Source: Candidatus Bilophila faecipullorum (GTDB taxonomy: Bacteria; Desulfobacterota; Desulfovibrionia; Desulfovibrionales; Desulfovibrionaceae). From it: DNA of 42,897 nt. The notes beneath the pieces were generated by a model. The model worked only from the letters and a program-made list of their open reading frames with translations. It had not been told where the DNA came from and did no database searches. How positions within the stretch are numbered: the stretch's first letter is position 1; the number at the start of each line of letters is the position of its first letter. Of the stretch, positions 9,625 through 18,822 are shown one piece after another. The stretch lies in assembly GCA_944326695.1 (NCBI GenBank), contig CALVEZ010000031.1:1-42897 (forward strand), in the 5' to 3' direction. A program made the translations under genes and the position numbers.

Positions 9625-11283
9625 ATGCGCAGCCAAAAAATGACCTTCGGCCTTGAAAAAGCCCCTCACCGCTCCCTCCTCTACGCGCTCGGCCTGACCC
9701 GCGAGGAGATCAGGAGACCGCTGATCGGCGTGGTCAACGCCGCCAACGAAGTGGTGCCCGGCCACCTGCACCTCGGCAAGATTGCGGAAGCGGTCAAGGC
9801 GGGCATCCGCATGGCGGGCGGCACGCCCATGGAATTCCCCGCCATCGCCGTATGCGACGGCCTCGCCATGAATCACGAGGGGATGCGCTTCTCCCTCACC
9901 TCCCGCGAGGTCATCACCGATTCCATCGAAATCATGGCCACCGCCCATCCTTTCGATGCGCTGGTCTTCATCCCCAACTGCGACAAGATCGTCCCCGGCA
10001 TGCTCATGGCCATGATGCGCCTGAACCTGCCCTCGATCATCATAAGCGGCGGCCCCATGCTGGCGGGCCGTAACAACACCGACCTCATCAGCGTCTTTGA
10101 AGGCGTGGGCGCGGTACGCAGCGGTGCCATGACCGAGGACGAACTGGAAAACCTGACCGAAAACGCCTGTCCCGGCTGCGGTTCCTGCTCGGGCATGTAC
10201 ACGGCCAACACCATGAACTGCCTCTGTGAGGCTATGGGCGTAGCCCTGCCCGGCAACGGCACCACTCCCGCCGTCTCCGCCGCGCGCATCCGGCTGGCCA
10301 AACAGGCCGGGATGCAGGTCATGGAGCTGCTCAAGAACAACATCCGGCCGCGCGACATCGTGACCGAGAAATCCGTCCACAACGCCGTGGCCGCGGACAT
10401 GGCCCTCGGCGGTTCCACGAATACGACGCTGCACCTGCCCGCCGTCTTCGGGGAGGCGGAACTCGCGCTGTCTCTGGACATCTTCGACGACATCAGCCGT
10501 AAGACCCCGAACATCTGCAAGCTCTCCCCGGCCGGAACGCAGCACATCGAAGACCTGCACCGTGCGGGAGGCATCCCGGCGGTCATGGCCGCCCTGCTCG
10601 AAAAGGGCCTCGCGCACGGCGACGCCCTCACCGTCACGGGCAAGACCGTGGCCGAAAACCTCCACGACCTCAAGGCGCGCATCCTCGATCCCGACGTCAT
10701 CCGGGCCGACAAACCCTATGCGCAGGAAGGAGGCATCGCCATCCTGCGCGGCAACCTCGCTCCTGACGGCGCTGTGGTCAAGCAGTCCGCGGTGGCCCCG
10801 GAAATGATGGTCCGCGACGTGACCGCCCGTGTCTTCAATAGTGAGGAGGAGGGCGTGGAAGCCATCCTCGACGGCAAGATCAAGAAAGGCGACGTGGTGG
10901 TCATCCGCTACGAAGGCCCCCGTGGTGGACCGGGAATGCGCGAAATGCTCACCCCCACCTCGGCCATCGTGGGCATGGGCCTCGGCGCTGACGTAGCGCT
11001 GATCACGGACGGACGTTTCAGCGGCGGCAGCCGCGGCGCGGCCATCGGCCACGTTTCGCCCGAAGCCGCGGACGGCGGGCTCATCGGCCTTGTCGAGGAC
11101 GGGGACACCATCCATATCGACATTCCGGGGCGCAAGCTGGAACTGATGGTGCCCGAGGCGGAAATCGAAGAACGCCGCAAGCGCTTCGTTCCGGTGGAAA
11201 AGGACGTGAAGTCGCCGTTCCTGCGCCGCTACGCCAAACTGGTGACCTCGGCGGCCACAGGCGGCGCCTACAAGAAAATCTAA
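9625..11283 (+). CDS. ilvD: Dihydroxy-acid dehydratase
   Basis: A 552-residue enzyme of isoleucine, valine and pantothenate synthesis. It dehydrates 2,3-dihydroxy-isovalerate and 2,3-dihydroxy-3-methylvalerate to the 2-keto acids. Fe-S-binding and active-site segments are intact: AVCDG (Cys77), [12 protein letters not shown] (Cys119), [14 protein letters not shown] (182-188), and the C-terminal [20 protein letters not shown]. The start at 9625 is preceded by AAAGGA; an in-frame upstream ATG at 9583 lacks such a site. A terminator follows at 11345. The length is typical for the family. Confidence 0.96.
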   Translation: MRSQKMTFGLEKAPHRSLLYALGLTREEIRRPLIGVVNAANEVVPGHLHLGKIAEAVKAGIRMAGGTPMEFPAIAVCDGLAMNHEGMRFSLTSREVITDSIEIMATAHPFDALVFIPNCDKIVPGMLMAMMRLNLPSIIISGGPMLAGRNNTDLISVFEGVGAVRSGAMTEDELENLTENACPGCGSCSGMYTANTMNCLCEAMGVALPGNGTTPAVSAARIRLAKQAGMQVMELLKNNIRPRDIVTEKSVHNAVAADMALGGSTNTTLHLPAVFGEAELALSLDIFDDISRKTPNICKLSPAGTQHIEDLHRAGGIPAVMAALLEKGLAHGDALTVTGKTVAENLHDLKARILDPDVIRADKPYAQEGGIAILRGNLAPDGAVVKQSAVAPEMMVRDVTARVFNSEEEGVEAILDGKIKKGDVVVIRYEGPRGGPGMREMLTPTSAIVGMGLGADVALITDGRFSGGSRGAAIGHVSPEAADGGLIGLVEDGDTIHIDIPGRKLELMVPEAEIEERRKRFVPVEKDVKSPFLRRYAKLVTSAATGGAYKKI

Positions 11284-11344
11284 AGCCAAAACACAGGGGG
11301 CCTTTACGTTTCCTCTGTAATTCCGCATTATTCCCCTTTCACTT

Positions 11345-11386
11345 GGCAAGAAGGCGGTGCCGTTGACGCGCCGCCTTCTTGCCTTC
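11345..11386 (+). terminator. ilvD terminator
   Basis: Perfect 13-bp stem (ggcaagaaggcgg / ccgccttcttgcc) with a 13-nt loop, followed by a short T/C-rich run, 61 bp after the ilvD stop. Confidence 0.75.
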
Positions 11387-11496
11387 TTCCCCTGCCTTTT
11401 CCGGGCAACCGTCTTCACCGGAACCCAGCCATTCCACGGACGGCTTTTCTCCTCTTTTTTCTTATCGACTTTTTTTGCGGAAAAGCGATTTTTCGG

Positions 11497-11525
11497 TTGA
11501 CAGAGGAAGATGATTTTTATAGATA
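11497..11525 (+). promoter_or_regulatory. Sigma-70-type promoter of tRNA-Glu
   Basis: Consensus -35 TTGACA at 11497-11502. The possible -10 is TATAGA (11518, 15-bp spacer) or TAGATA (11520, 17-bp spacer). It lies about 40 bp upstream of the mature tRNA 5' end. Confidence 0.7.
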
Positions 11526-11561
11526 GTTCTGGCTGTGCAGCTGCACCAAGCAGCAACAGAC

Positions 11562-11638
11562 GTCCCCATCGTCTAGCCGGCCCAGGACAGCGGCCTTTCA
11601 CGCCGTCAACAGCGGTTCAAATCCGCTTGGGGACGCCA
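11562..11638 (+). tRNA. tRNA-Glu (anticodon UUC)
   Basis: A full cloverleaf is visible. The acceptor pairs GTCCCCA with TGGGGAC, the anticodon loop is CTTTCAC with anticodon TTC, the T-loop is GGTTCAAATCC, and CCA is encoded. Its 3' 47 nt are repeated at 38605-38651 and act as the integration target of the island. Confidence 0.95.
11592..11638 (+). repeat. Left attachment site (attL) in the tRNA-Glu 3' half
   Basis: These 47 nt, from the anticodon stem to CCA, match 38605-38651 at 46 positions; the mismatch is C at 11634 versus T at 38647. Tyrosine integrases commonly use this part of a tRNA gene. Integration restores the tRNA at one end and leaves a copy at the other. Confidence 0.9.
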
Positions 11639-11649
11639 ACAGGAAACTG

Positions 11650-11699
11650 AAGGCGCATCACATTATCTCGAAAAATCGAGGTCTTGTGGTGCGCCTTTT
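11650..11699 (+). terminator. Terminator after tRNA-Glu
   Basis: Thirteen-base arms (aaggcgcatcaca / tgtggtgcgcctt, one G-U pair) enclose an inner 5-bp hairpin (ctcga / tcgag) and end in tttt, 12 nt beyond CCA. It lies inside the island side of attL, so it may have arrived with the element. Confidence 0.8.
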
Positions 11700-11951
11700 G
11701 TATTATAAGCACCCCCCTCTTGTAAAGCCCCTTCCCAAGGCCCAGAAGCCGTGCCGCCCACTTCAGGCACTCTGCTGCTTGGCTCCCTCCGGGGCGTTCT
11801 TCCTCCGCGTCGAGTCCCTCAAAATCCCTCTTCCACGTGAAGAAACAACCGAACGCAAGGCCGTAGTACAAGCCCTCGTCATCGCGGGGCTCTGCATCTG
11901 TGGGCTGGCCTCTCCACTTCCTCCTTTTTCCATTCAAAAGGGAGGGCAGCT

Positions 11952-12347
11952 ATGAGAGCCTATCCAAACCTCCACCCCCGCATCGCCAGATACCTCGGCA
12001 TCCGCCTGATGTACGCACCACCATTCCGGCACGTGGCTCACGCCCCAACCCGGCCTCTGGTGGTTCGCTCCTCTCTCAGCTTCCCCGGAGCCTCGCTCTA
12101 TTTTCGGGAAAAACGCCGGAACCTAAGACGACGCTTCATCATGGACATCGTCCAAATGTTTTCCTTCTTTCCCCTTGCTTTCCTGCTCGCGCTGCTCGTG
12201 AGTCGGCTCATAGACAATCCGTTCTGGCATCTGATCTCGATCATTCCCCAGACCTGCCTCATCCTCGCCCTGATGTACTCCACCCCCTTCCGTTCCTTCT
12301 ACGCAAGGTTCGCCGACTGGTGGATGAGGAGGTTCCCTCATGCGTGA
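11952..12347 (+). CDS. Small putative membrane protein
   Basis: A 131-residue unrecognised protein. The first ~65 residues are basic and Pro/Arg-rich. The C-terminal half has two hydrophobic helices (around residues 68-85 and 90-108) before a basic end. GGAGGG lies six bases upstream of the ATG, which supports the start; an internal ATG at 12142 would give just the membrane part. It overlaps the next degenerate frame by eight bases. It sits in the decayed left end of the island and may itself be a remnant. Confidence 0.45.
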   Translation: MRAYPNLHPRIARYLGIRLMYAPPFRHVAHAPTRPLVVRSSLSFPGASLYFREKRRNLRRRFIMDIVQMFSFFPLAFLLALLVSRLIDNPFWHLISIIPQTCLILALMYSTPFRSFYARFADWWMRRFPHA

Positions 12348-12836
12348 CCTCTCTTTCCTCCTCCGTCTGCACGCCCTTCCCCCGCTGGCCCGGCCCTCCG
12401 GCTCTCTCCGGAAGCCCTACCTCCCGCTCGAAGTGCGCTACATCATCCGGCCCTCGGAAGAAGTCTTCCTGTATCTTTCAAATAATCCCAACAATAAGAC
12501 ATGGAACGACGATCTTTTCCTGTTTACTACGGAAAGAATCGCTACGTTCATTCCCTCTACCGGAAACATCCCCTTATTGCTGAAATTTCTGCCGATGCCC
12601 GCAGCAGGTGGCTTTTCATACCTTACGAACCACTACATCTTCCTCGGGATGCTCTGCCGCAGGGGACTGGCTTGTCACTATCTGCCTCTTTACGAGGCGA
12701 GGTGGCGTCCCCTTTATGAGCATCCGTCTCAGGAGAATATAGCCCTCCCAAAACGGAACAAGACCCCATCTTTATTCTTTGGCTTCCTATACTCATTCTC
12801 CGTGGGTTCTGTTTGCGATTCTTTTTTGAAGACTGA
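12340..12836 (+). pseudogene. Degenerate gene, frame disrupted
   Basis: Protein-like sequence changes frame several times. The first frame (12340 to about 12500) gives residues like VRYIIRPSEEVFLYL. From about 12500 the +2 frame gives VYYGKNRYVHSLYRKHPL and LFIPYEPLHLPRD, stops at 12719, then resumes to a stop at 12836 just before the next gene. No single frame explains the region, and the frame opened at 12340 runs unnaturally into the following gene's signal peptide. Family unknown. The low confidence reflects that the original reading is inferred. Confidence 0.4.
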
Positions 12837-12849
12837 TACGGAGATACCC

Positions 12850-13359
12850 ATGAAACGCTTTTTCCCCATACTCACGGCGAGCTTCTGCATCATAGGCCTC
12901 GGTACTCAGGTCAGCTCCGGAATGATTCTGCCCTTCGAGCAGTTCCCAGACGTGACCGCCGACTACAAGTCTACCGCGACGCCTCCAGTGGATACCCTCT
13001 TCCTCACTCCGGACGAGGCCATGGGCCTTCCTCTTGCCAACCTCAAGGGAAAAAAATCCACTCGCCTTCGGGAAAGCTCATGCTGATCCTCTCCCCCAAT
13101 GAACATGCATGGTTCCGGGACGGCAAACTTGCCCGCTCTCTACGTAGCTTCCAAAGACAGAAAACAGCGGGCAAGCATCTCTTCGCCCGAAGACACGCCT
13201 CTCATCATTCCCAACGTGAATGCCGGTATCATCTACGACGTGGATCTCTTTGCCTCAAAAAATCTTCACGACTGATTCATCGATAAAATCGACGGTCGGC
13301 CCTGCACCATCAAATATAAAAATGCCCACTACATCATTTCGATAGAGCGGATCGAATAA
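12850..13359 (+). pseudogene. Broken gene for a small exported protein
   Basis: It begins with a ribosome-binding site (GGAGA) and a signal peptide (MKRFFPILTASFCIIGLG). The first frame continues to about 13050 (NLKGKK), where a frameshift at the run of seven A leads to IHSPSGKLMLILSPNE. A second shift near 13110 leads to NLPALYVASKDRKQ and DTPLIIPNVNAGIIYDVD. An in-frame TGA at 13272-13274 (probably once TGG) is followed by FIDKIDGRPCTIKYKNAHY and a final stop at 13357-13359. Reassembled, it would be about 170 residues. The family is not recognised. Two frameshifts plus a nonsense codon show decay. Confidence 0.65.
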
Positions 13360-13521
13360 CCTTTTCGCGGAACGTCAGAAGAAAGAAGGATGATAATGCC
13401 ACAAGACATAGAGAGCCCATAGGGGGTGTTACGTAAAATTTTATACCAATAACATGCTATTAACGTACCTATTTTAATCCTATATTGTGGTTTTATACTT
13501 AACGCAAGGGAGGTGATGAAG

Positions 13522-13731
13522 TTGGTTGAAAAAGCGGATTGGCCCCTCGTGGGCATGACTGTTGACGAAACAGCTGCCGCGTTGCGAGTGGATAGAAAAA
13601 CCGTCTTGAAGGCTATCCGAGAAGGTGGACTTCCGGCGCGCAAGGTAGGTGTAGGATGGCGCATTGACCACGACGCCGTGAAGCAATGGCTCGCCAGTGG
13701 AAAACCCGAAAAGGGCGAAAGCGAAGAGTAA
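13522..13731 (+). CDS. Excisionase/MerR-like HTH DNA-binding protein
   Basis: A protein of about 70 residues with a winged-helix excisionase-type fold. MTVDETAAALRVDRKTVLK (recognition helix region) is followed by GLPARKVGVGWRIDHDAVKQWL, the pattern of the HTH_17/Xis family. Such proteins bind att-site or promoter DNA and bias integrases toward excision, or act as small repressors. The start is uncertain: GGGAGG at 13508-13513 best fits a TTG at 13522, while ATG 13516 and GTG 13513 are also in frame. It is close to the left end of the island, where an excision factor would be expected. Confidence 0.75.
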   Translation: MVEKADWPLVGMTVDETAAALRVDRKTVLKAIREGGLPARKVGVGWRIDHDAVKQWLASGKPEKGESEE

Positions 13732-13741
13732 CCAACAAAAC

Positions 13742-13776
13742 GACCCGCCAAGGTGAAACCAACACCGAGACGGGTC
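13742..13776 (+). promoter_or_regulatory. Nested hairpin between small phage-like genes
   Basis: The outer pair gacccg / cgggtc encloses an inner pair ggtg / cacc. It lies just after the HTH gene stop and before the next start. There is no T-tract, so it may be a processing or translational element, not a terminator. Confidence 0.45.
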
Positions 13777-13806
13777 TAACCCTGAACCACAGAATAGGTG
13801 TGAATC

Positions 13807-14025
13807 ATGGCTGCAATCAGTCTGTCTTATCTCACGTCTGCCATCAATGCGCGGGTGTTCCTCCGGTGCCTTCTCTCCTCCCACGCTAGGCGCATCCGCT
13901 ACCGTCTGGCCTCCCCCCTCACCCGCTGGGCCGCGCTGGTGGCCTTCCTCGGCGTCCTGTGGGCCGTTTCTCTCGCTCCCGAACTCTTCGCCGGGGTGCG
14001 GAATGACTCGCGCAGAAGCCTTTGA
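13807..14025 (+). CDS. Small single-pass membrane protein
   Basis: A 72-residue unrecognised protein with a basic N-terminal half and one hydrophobic segment (WAALVAFLGVLWAVSLAP, about residues 41-58). AGGTG lies upstream of the ATG. It overlaps the next frame by 23 bases. Its size and setting suit a phage- or island-borne accessory gene; holin-like function would be a guess. Confidence 0.45.
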   Translation: MAAISLSYLTSAINARVFLRCLLSSHARRIRYRLASPLTRWAALVAFLGVLWAVSLAPELFAGVRNDSRRSL

Positions 14026-14338
14026 TGAACTGTACTGGGCTATCGATCTTCTTGAGGCTGCTTGCCTCCAAAGAGTCGGCGCTACCTCTGATCATGACCG
14101 TCTTGCTTTCCTGTGCGGCTTTGAAATGGTGCGGGACAAGGTGGAGCAGTGCGAAGCGTTCAATGACGAGAACTCTAGCAAAGTTTTTTATACTATTTCA
14201 AAGCTAAAATGTTCCCGATCAAGTTACATTAAAGCCCCCGTTTATGCAGGATTTACCGCAAAAAACGGGGGCGGACAATTTATAATCTTAAATGATATCG
14301 AGCACAATCCAGTCGCATCGAGTCACTTATGGCATTGA
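14003..14338 (+). CDS. Hypothetical island protein, 111 aa
   Basis: It starts MTRAEAFDELYWAIDLLEA and overlaps the preceding frame by 23 bases. The first ~60 residues look like a helical soluble protein. The last ~45 residues are compositionally different and cover a strong inverted repeat (14234-14272), so the C-terminus may be artificial, created by truncation. No family is recognised. Confidence 0.4.
   Translation: MTRAEAFDELYWAIDLLEAACLQRVGATSDHDRLAFLCGFEMVRDKVEQCEAFNDENSSKVFYTISKLKCSRSSYIKAPVYAGFTAKNGGGQFIILNDIEHNPVASSHLWH
14234..14272 (-). terminator. Inverted repeat, likely end of operon 1
   Basis: Ten-base arms gcccccgttt / aaacgggggc. On the minus strand the stem is followed by ttta. 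It lies about 110 bp beyond the last gene of operon 1 and could terminate it. The match to a classic terminator is moderate. Confidence 0.5.
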
Positions 14339-14379
14339 GGGAGGGCTGACTTCGAGGAATGTAATCTCTCCATGTCCAC

Positions 14380-15645
14380 TCAAAAAACAGGCATGGTATA
14401 AACCGTCTCGTGCAGTGGCAAGGGGAGGCCTAATTCTGCCATTTTCTGGAAAAAGAGATAAGGATCCAAACATTCCGCTCCGATGACGCCGGTCTCGGCA
14501 TTACCTTCAGTACACAATATCGCGCCTACGATGGCGGGGAAAGATACATAGATATTGCTTGCCCCAAAACGCTTCAACAAGCCTACACGCTCCTCCGCAG
14601 TGTTATAGAAGGTCGGAGAAAAGGTTGCCTTACACCATACCTTCCGTCTGTCCTTGGTTCCCACAACCTCGGCTCCCGCGCCGCATAGGGCAGTCAAGGG
14701 CTTTGAAAGCGTTTCTTCGTTCTCTATGAAAAAACCTCCTACAGGTTGCTTGGCTAAACGTACCAGCACATCACGCGGGCAGACATCCTGACCTCCGATG
14801 TTTACCCGGGTCGCAGGCTCGGCAAGCCCCGCCGCAATGAATGTCCGTACTTTGGGATCGATATGGAACTTAAAATCACAATAAGACAATGGCTTATCAT
14901 AAAAATAAGGGAAGGAGAACTGTTCGGGATGATGGTGATAGGTTAAGGGAATACTTCCTACAGGATCATGAAAAGAGACCTCTTCATAGCCGCTATAGCG
15001 GGGCATTTCTTCAAACGCACCATCTTTATAGACATAAGGCTTGACAGAGTATCCCCACAGGGCACGGGCGGGGGCCCAAGTAGGAGCCCACGGCGTGTCA
15101 GGGTTTTCCGGGACGAGACTCCGCCTCCCAAAACTAAATTTGACCGAGTCCACTGTATCCAGCTTATCACAAAGGTAACGCCCGACGATATTGGTCAACC
15201 CCGGGGAAGAGCCGCATCCGATCACGCAGGAAAGACCAGCCTCTTTAAACTCTCTGGAGAAAGGAAGCTCCTTGCCGAGAAGTAAGCGGGAGATGGTATT
15301 GTCGCTGGCCGTCAGATCGAGGTCCATCGTCTCCCCGATGGACGTGTCCACATAATGAGCATGAGCGGCAAGGCAAGCCCGCATCACGCACTGATTGAAC
15401 ATGGGGTTGATCAAGTTAATGACGGCATCCGCGCCTCGGAAAACTTCCGTAAGATTTTCCACATCAGCGGCATTTACGACACGGGGAGTAATCCGAGGAC
15501 TGGCAATTTTGGCGCAGACCCGGTCCAGCAGCTCTTCATTACCGTCAGCGAGTACGATTTCCTCGGCTATCTCCAGCCGCGCCAGCACAGAAGCTCCGGG
15601 AGCGCCCTGAGCTCCGGCTCCAAGCAATACTATCTTTTTCATCAT
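14380..15645 (-). CDS. Saccharopine-dehydrogenase-like NAD(P)-dependent oxidoreductase
   Basis: A 421-residue protein with a Rossmann motif at the N-terminus (KKIVLLGAGAQG) and the conserved ADAVINLINPMFN and ALGL-like segments of the saccharopine dehydrogenase/LYS9 NADP-binding family. A catalytic-domain block, DTSIGE then GCGSSPGLTNIVGRYL, follows. Such enzymes oxidise or form secondary amines, but many family members have other, uncharted substrates. The start is the first of two ATGs after AAGGAA. It is the last gene of operon 1, 62 bp after TctC. Its placement suggests it processes the imported compound or a product. Substrate unknown. Confidence 0.72.
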   Translation of the reverse strand: MMKKIVLLGAGAQGAPGASVLARLEIAEEIVLADGNEELLDRVCAKIASPRITPRVVNAADVENLTEVFRGADAVINLINPMFNQCVMRACLAAHAHYVDTSIGETMDLDLTASDNTISRLLLGKELPFSREFKEAGLSCVIGCGSSPGLTNIVGRYLCDKLDTVDSVKFSFGRRSLVPENPDTPWAPTWAPARALWGYSVKPYVYKDGAFEEMPRYSGYEEVSFHDPVGSIPLTYHHHPEQFSFPYFYDKPLSYCDFKFHIDPKVRTFIAAGLAEPATRVNIGGQDVCPRDVLVRLAKQPVGGFFIENEETLSKPLTALCGAGAEVVGTKDRRKVWCKATFSPTFYNTAEERVGLLKRFGASNIYVSFPAIVGAILCTEGNAETGVIGAECLDPYLFFQKMAELGLPLPLHETVYTMPVF

Positions 15646-15707
15646 GCACTTCCTTCTTGAGGTGAGCGATACTTGACCTACAGAAAAGTTTCCATTCTTT
15701 ACGAAGC

Positions 15708-16664
15708 TTACTTCTGGGACTGAATAATGCCCGCCTTCAGCAACCCCTCGGTGACGCTGGTTTCCTTGGCAAGGGTCGCCTTCATTTCTTCTCTGTCCAT
15801 GGGCAGGCTCAGCATGTTGATGGATTCGACAAAATTCACATAGGCTGGAGCCTTACACGCCTTAAGGAAAACACTTTCGAGCTTCTTAAGGACAGGTTCG
15901 GGAGTCCCCTTGGGAGCGAACATGCCGATATTCATATCAATGGACATGCCCGGGTAGCCAAGCTCCATGAACGTAGGGGTGTCAGGATACCGGGAACAGC
16001 GTTCCTTGTTGGTGATGGCAAGGGTATGAAGCTCCGGATTATACACATCCTCAACCATCATATCTACGTGCCCTCCCAGCACTGCGGCAATGGCGGCCGG
16101 ACCGCTGTCAAAAGGCACCTTGTTGAGTTCAATGCCCGCTTCCTTTTCCAGCATGGAGATCAGGATGTGGTGATAACCACCAATGCCGAGCAAGGCGATC
16201 GAAATCTCCCCCGGATGCTCCTTGGCATAGGCAATCATCTCCAGAAGGCTGGAAAACTTCTTGTTGTCCTTGGACGTGGCAAAATACGTTACGGAGACCG
16301 CTATGTTGGCGATGGGCTCGGCGTCCTTCAAAGTGACGCGCATATCGCGTACAAGGGAACGGATGGAAAAGGACGTGAGGGCGGTCATCAACAACGTATA
16401 GCCATCCGGCTTTGACAAGAGGGCCTTCTTTAAACCAATGGCGGTTCCAGCTCCGGGGGTGGGCGTCACGATCACGTTTTGCCCCAGTTCCTTACTGACC
16501 ACTTCGGCGAAAGCTCTCGTGGTCATGGTAAAGGCTCCACCCGGAACATAGGGGGTGATGATGTTGATGGGACGGGAGGGGTACGTATCCGCAGCGAAGG
16601 AAACACCGCAGAGACCCAACAGCAAAGCGGCCATGGTGAAAAGAGAAAACAGCTTGTTCTTCAT
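15708..16664 (-). CDS. TctC/Bug-type periplasmic solute-binding protein
   Basis: 318 residues. It has a signal peptide (MKNKLFSLFTMAALLLG, cleaved after SFA near residue 26), then YPSRPINIITPYVPGG, the hallmark start of mature Bug/TctC receptors that bind carboxylates. Later blocks include TPGAGTAIGLKKAL and DTPTFMELGYPGM. It captures the ligand in the periplasm for the TctAB membrane pair encoded just upstream. The start at 16664 is favoured by AGGAG eight bases upstream; the longer frame would precede the signal peptide with 19 unlikely residues. Confidence 0.9.
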   Translation of the reverse strand: MKNKLFSLFTMAALLLGLCGVSFAADTYPSRPINIITPYVPGGAFTMTTRAFAEVVSKELGQNVIVTPTPGAGTAIGLKKALLSKPDGYTLLMTALTSFSIRSLVRDMRVTLKDAEPIANIAVSVTYFATSKDNKKFSSLLEMIAYAKEHPGEISIALLGIGGYHHILISMLEKEAGIELNKVPFDSGPAAIAAVLGGHVDMMVEDVYNPELHTLAITNKERCSRYPDTPTFMELGYPGMSIDMNIGMFAPKGTPEPVLKKLESVFLKACKAPAYVNFVESINMLSLPMDREEMKATLAKETSVTEGLLKAGIIQSQK

Positions 16665-16729
16665 GATCATACTCCTGGAAGTAAAAGGTTGGCGAGCAAG
16701 GCTTTTGAACTTCTTAGACACCTCCTCCT

Positions 16730-18247
16730 TTAGACATGGCCTGAACGGCCGCTCACCGCACTGTAACCCAGGTGGCCTATGACGCCGACGGCCATAAGCA
16801 GGAAGAGCACCGAAAGCGGCTTCGTCACAAAAACAGCCATATTGCCGTTGGAAAGCATCAAGCTTTGGCGAAAATAAAACTCAATCTGGGGAGAAAGGAT
16901 GAACGCGATGAGCATAGGGGGAAGCGGAAAACCCAGCTTCACCATGCCGTAGCCCATGAGCCCGAAGAAAAGCATGAGCCAGCAGTCGAATATGGCGAAA
17001 TTAACACCGTAGGCCCCCATCACACAAAGCAGCAGCACGAGCGGCATGACTACCGATTGCGGCATGTTCGCCAGCCTTCGGCTGACAGCGACCATGATCT
17101 TGCCTACAAACAACAACATAAAGACTGAAATCAATAACATACCGAAAAGAGTGTATACTTGGGCGCGATGATCCGTGAAAATCTGTGGCCCCACGTTTAT
17201 GCCGTGGATGATCATACCGCCCATGAGAATAGCCGTGATGTCATCTCCCGGAATGCCTAGAGACAGCATGGGGACCAAGGCACCCCCGCAGACGGCGTTG
17301 TTGCCGGATTCGGCCGCAGCAAGCCCCTCAATGGAGCCCTTACCGAAAAGGTCGGGCTTCTTGGAACGCTCCTTGGCGACGCCGTAGCTCAGAAAGGCAG
17401 CCGTAGTCGAGCCTGTTCCGGGAAGAGCCCCAATCCCTGCGCCAATGCAGCTTGAGCGGAAGAAAATGGGGAGGCAGTGGCGAATTTCTTTCCAAGTAGC
17501 CCGAGCGTCGTCGGGGCTCGCAGGAGGAGGTAAAAGGGAAGCATGAGAAGTGGTACGCGGCTCCTCCATCTGAAGAAGGACCTCCGCCACGGCAAACAAG
17601 CCGATCACCATGGGTATGATGGGCAGCCGGTCTTCGAGTTGGAGCAGCCCAAAACTGTAGCGCGTTTCCCCGGCGATGGGATCCATACCTATGGTGCCGA
17701 ACATAATGCCCAAAAAGGCGGCAGTTATCCCCTTAAGCAGGGATTTTCCAGAGAGGACGGCAATCATGGTCATGGCGAACAAAAGAAGGCTGCATAGTTC
17801 CGTGGGACCGAAACGAAGAGCGAACTGCGCCAACGGCTGGGCAACCATGCAGAGGATAAAGATGCCGAAGGTATCGCCAAAGACGGATGCAAAGAGAGCT
17901 ATATTCAAAGCCTTTCCAGACTTTCCCTGCTTGGCCATCGGGTAGCCGTCCAATACGGTGGCCGCTGCAGCGGGCGTGCCCGGAGTGTTGATAAGAATAG
18001 CCGAAATGGAGCCTCCATACGTTCCTCCCTTATAGATACCAAGGAAAAGGGCAATGGCCGGAAGAGGCCCCATGGAGAACGTCAATGGGATAGCCAAGGC
18101 GATGGTCACAGCCGGACCCAGTCCCGGAATAACACCGATAAACACCCCAATGACCACACCGATAAAAGCTGAAGAAAAGATACCAACGCTCATCGCTGCA
18201 GAAATGCCGGCCCCCATATCGCTGAACCAAGCAAAAACCATATCCAT
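16730..18247 (-). CDS. TctA-type large permease of a tripartite tricarboxylate transporter
   Basis: A 505-residue polytopic inner-membrane protein with about 12 hydrophobic segments. It contains IGVIPGLGPAVTIALAIPLTF and the family signature GGTYGGSISAILINTPGTPA, repeated in part as GALPGTGSTTAAF and GIPGDDITAILMGG. This internal repeat is typical of TctA. TTT systems use a cation gradient to import carboxylates. GGAG lies upstream of the start. It lies between tctB (49 bp) and tctC (65 bp). Confidence 0.93.
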   Translation of the reverse strand: MDMVFAWFSDMGAGISAAMSVGIFSSAFIGVVIGVFIGVIPGLGPAVTIALAIPLTFSMGPLPAIALFLGIYKGGTYGGSISAILINTPGTPAAAATVLDGYPMAKQGKSGKALNIALFASVFGDTFGIFILCMVAQPLAQFALRFGPTELCSLLLFAMTMIAVLSGKSLLKGITAAFLGIMFGTIGMDPIAGETRYSFGLLQLEDRLPIIPMVIGLFAVAEVLLQMEEPRTTSHASLLPPPASPDDARATWKEIRHCLPIFFRSSCIGAGIGALPGTGSTTAAFLSYGVAKERSKKPDLFGKGSIEGLAAAESGNNAVCGGALVPMLSLGIPGDDITAILMGGMIIHGINVGPQIFTDHRAQVYTLFGMLLISVFMLLFVGKIMVAVSRRLANMPQSVVMPLVLLLCVMGAYGVNFAIFDCWLMLFFGLMGYGMVKLGFPLPPMLIAFILSPQIEFYFRQSLMLSNGNMAVFVTKPLSVLFLLMAVGVIGHLGYSAVSGRSGHV

Positions 18248-18296
18248 TCGGTGCTCCTTACGTCTTTTTTCTTGCTACGAGGCTGACACAGGGCAA

Positions 18297-18785
18297 TCAA
18301 TAGCCGAGCCACGTAATGGGGAAAGGAATCATCATTATTTTGGCAAAGACGAAATAGATACAAAGCGGAGCAAGCAGCGTAACGATTACGAGGACGAGCC
18401 TCTTCCGCTGCCCACAAAACAACATGGAGAAAAGCACCATCGAGGCGGTGGAAAAAGTGAAGCTTATATAGAGTATGCCCAGTAAATAAAGGGCTATTGC
18501 ACCTACATAGGTAACCACCCGTAAGCATTTTCGAGAAGAGAAGCGAGTCCCAGGTGACTCGGTAGGCCTAGCGACGGCCCGGCGCCACCGTTTGCAGCTA
18601 CCCACCACAAGCATGAAACCCAACAGGACGAGGACAAAGCTGACGAGAAAGGGAAGCGTCCTGCTTGAAATGCCATAAGCATCAGGAACACCGTCGACCT
18701 GATACAGCGTGGCCACCCAGTAGAGAATTCCGACGAGCGTCACGGCCAGTCCAGAGATAAATTCCTGTAACAATGTGTTCTTCAT
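18297..18785 (-). CDS. TctB-type small permease subunit
   Basis: A 162-residue protein with four hydrophobic segments and a polar loop in the middle (about residues 55-80), the usual shape of TctB. Sequence is poorly conserved in this family, so the call leans on topology and on position directly before tctA and tctC. The start has GAGGA upstream. Confidence 0.8.
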   Translation of the reverse strand: MKNTLLQEFISGLAVTLVGILYWVATLYQVDGVPDAYGISSRTLPFLVSFVLVLLGFMLVVGSCKRWRRAVARPTESPGTRFSSRKCLRVVTYVGAIALYLLGILYISFTFSTASMVLFSMLFCGQRKRLVLVIVTLLAPLCIYFVFAKIMMIPFPITWLGY

Positions 18786-18822
18786 ATACTTTTCCTCGTG
18801 AAAGCTCTCCTGTGAAAAGGGG

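Noticed and set aside
9568..11601. Minus-strand open frame of 677 codons opposite ilvD
   Set aside because: Antisense shadow of ilvD, running on into the tRNA; composition is His/Asp/Val-rich with no family.
11617..11955. Overlapping open frames on both strands right after tRNA-Glu
   Set aside because: They cover the terminator hairpin, lack ribosome-binding sites and match nothing recognisable.
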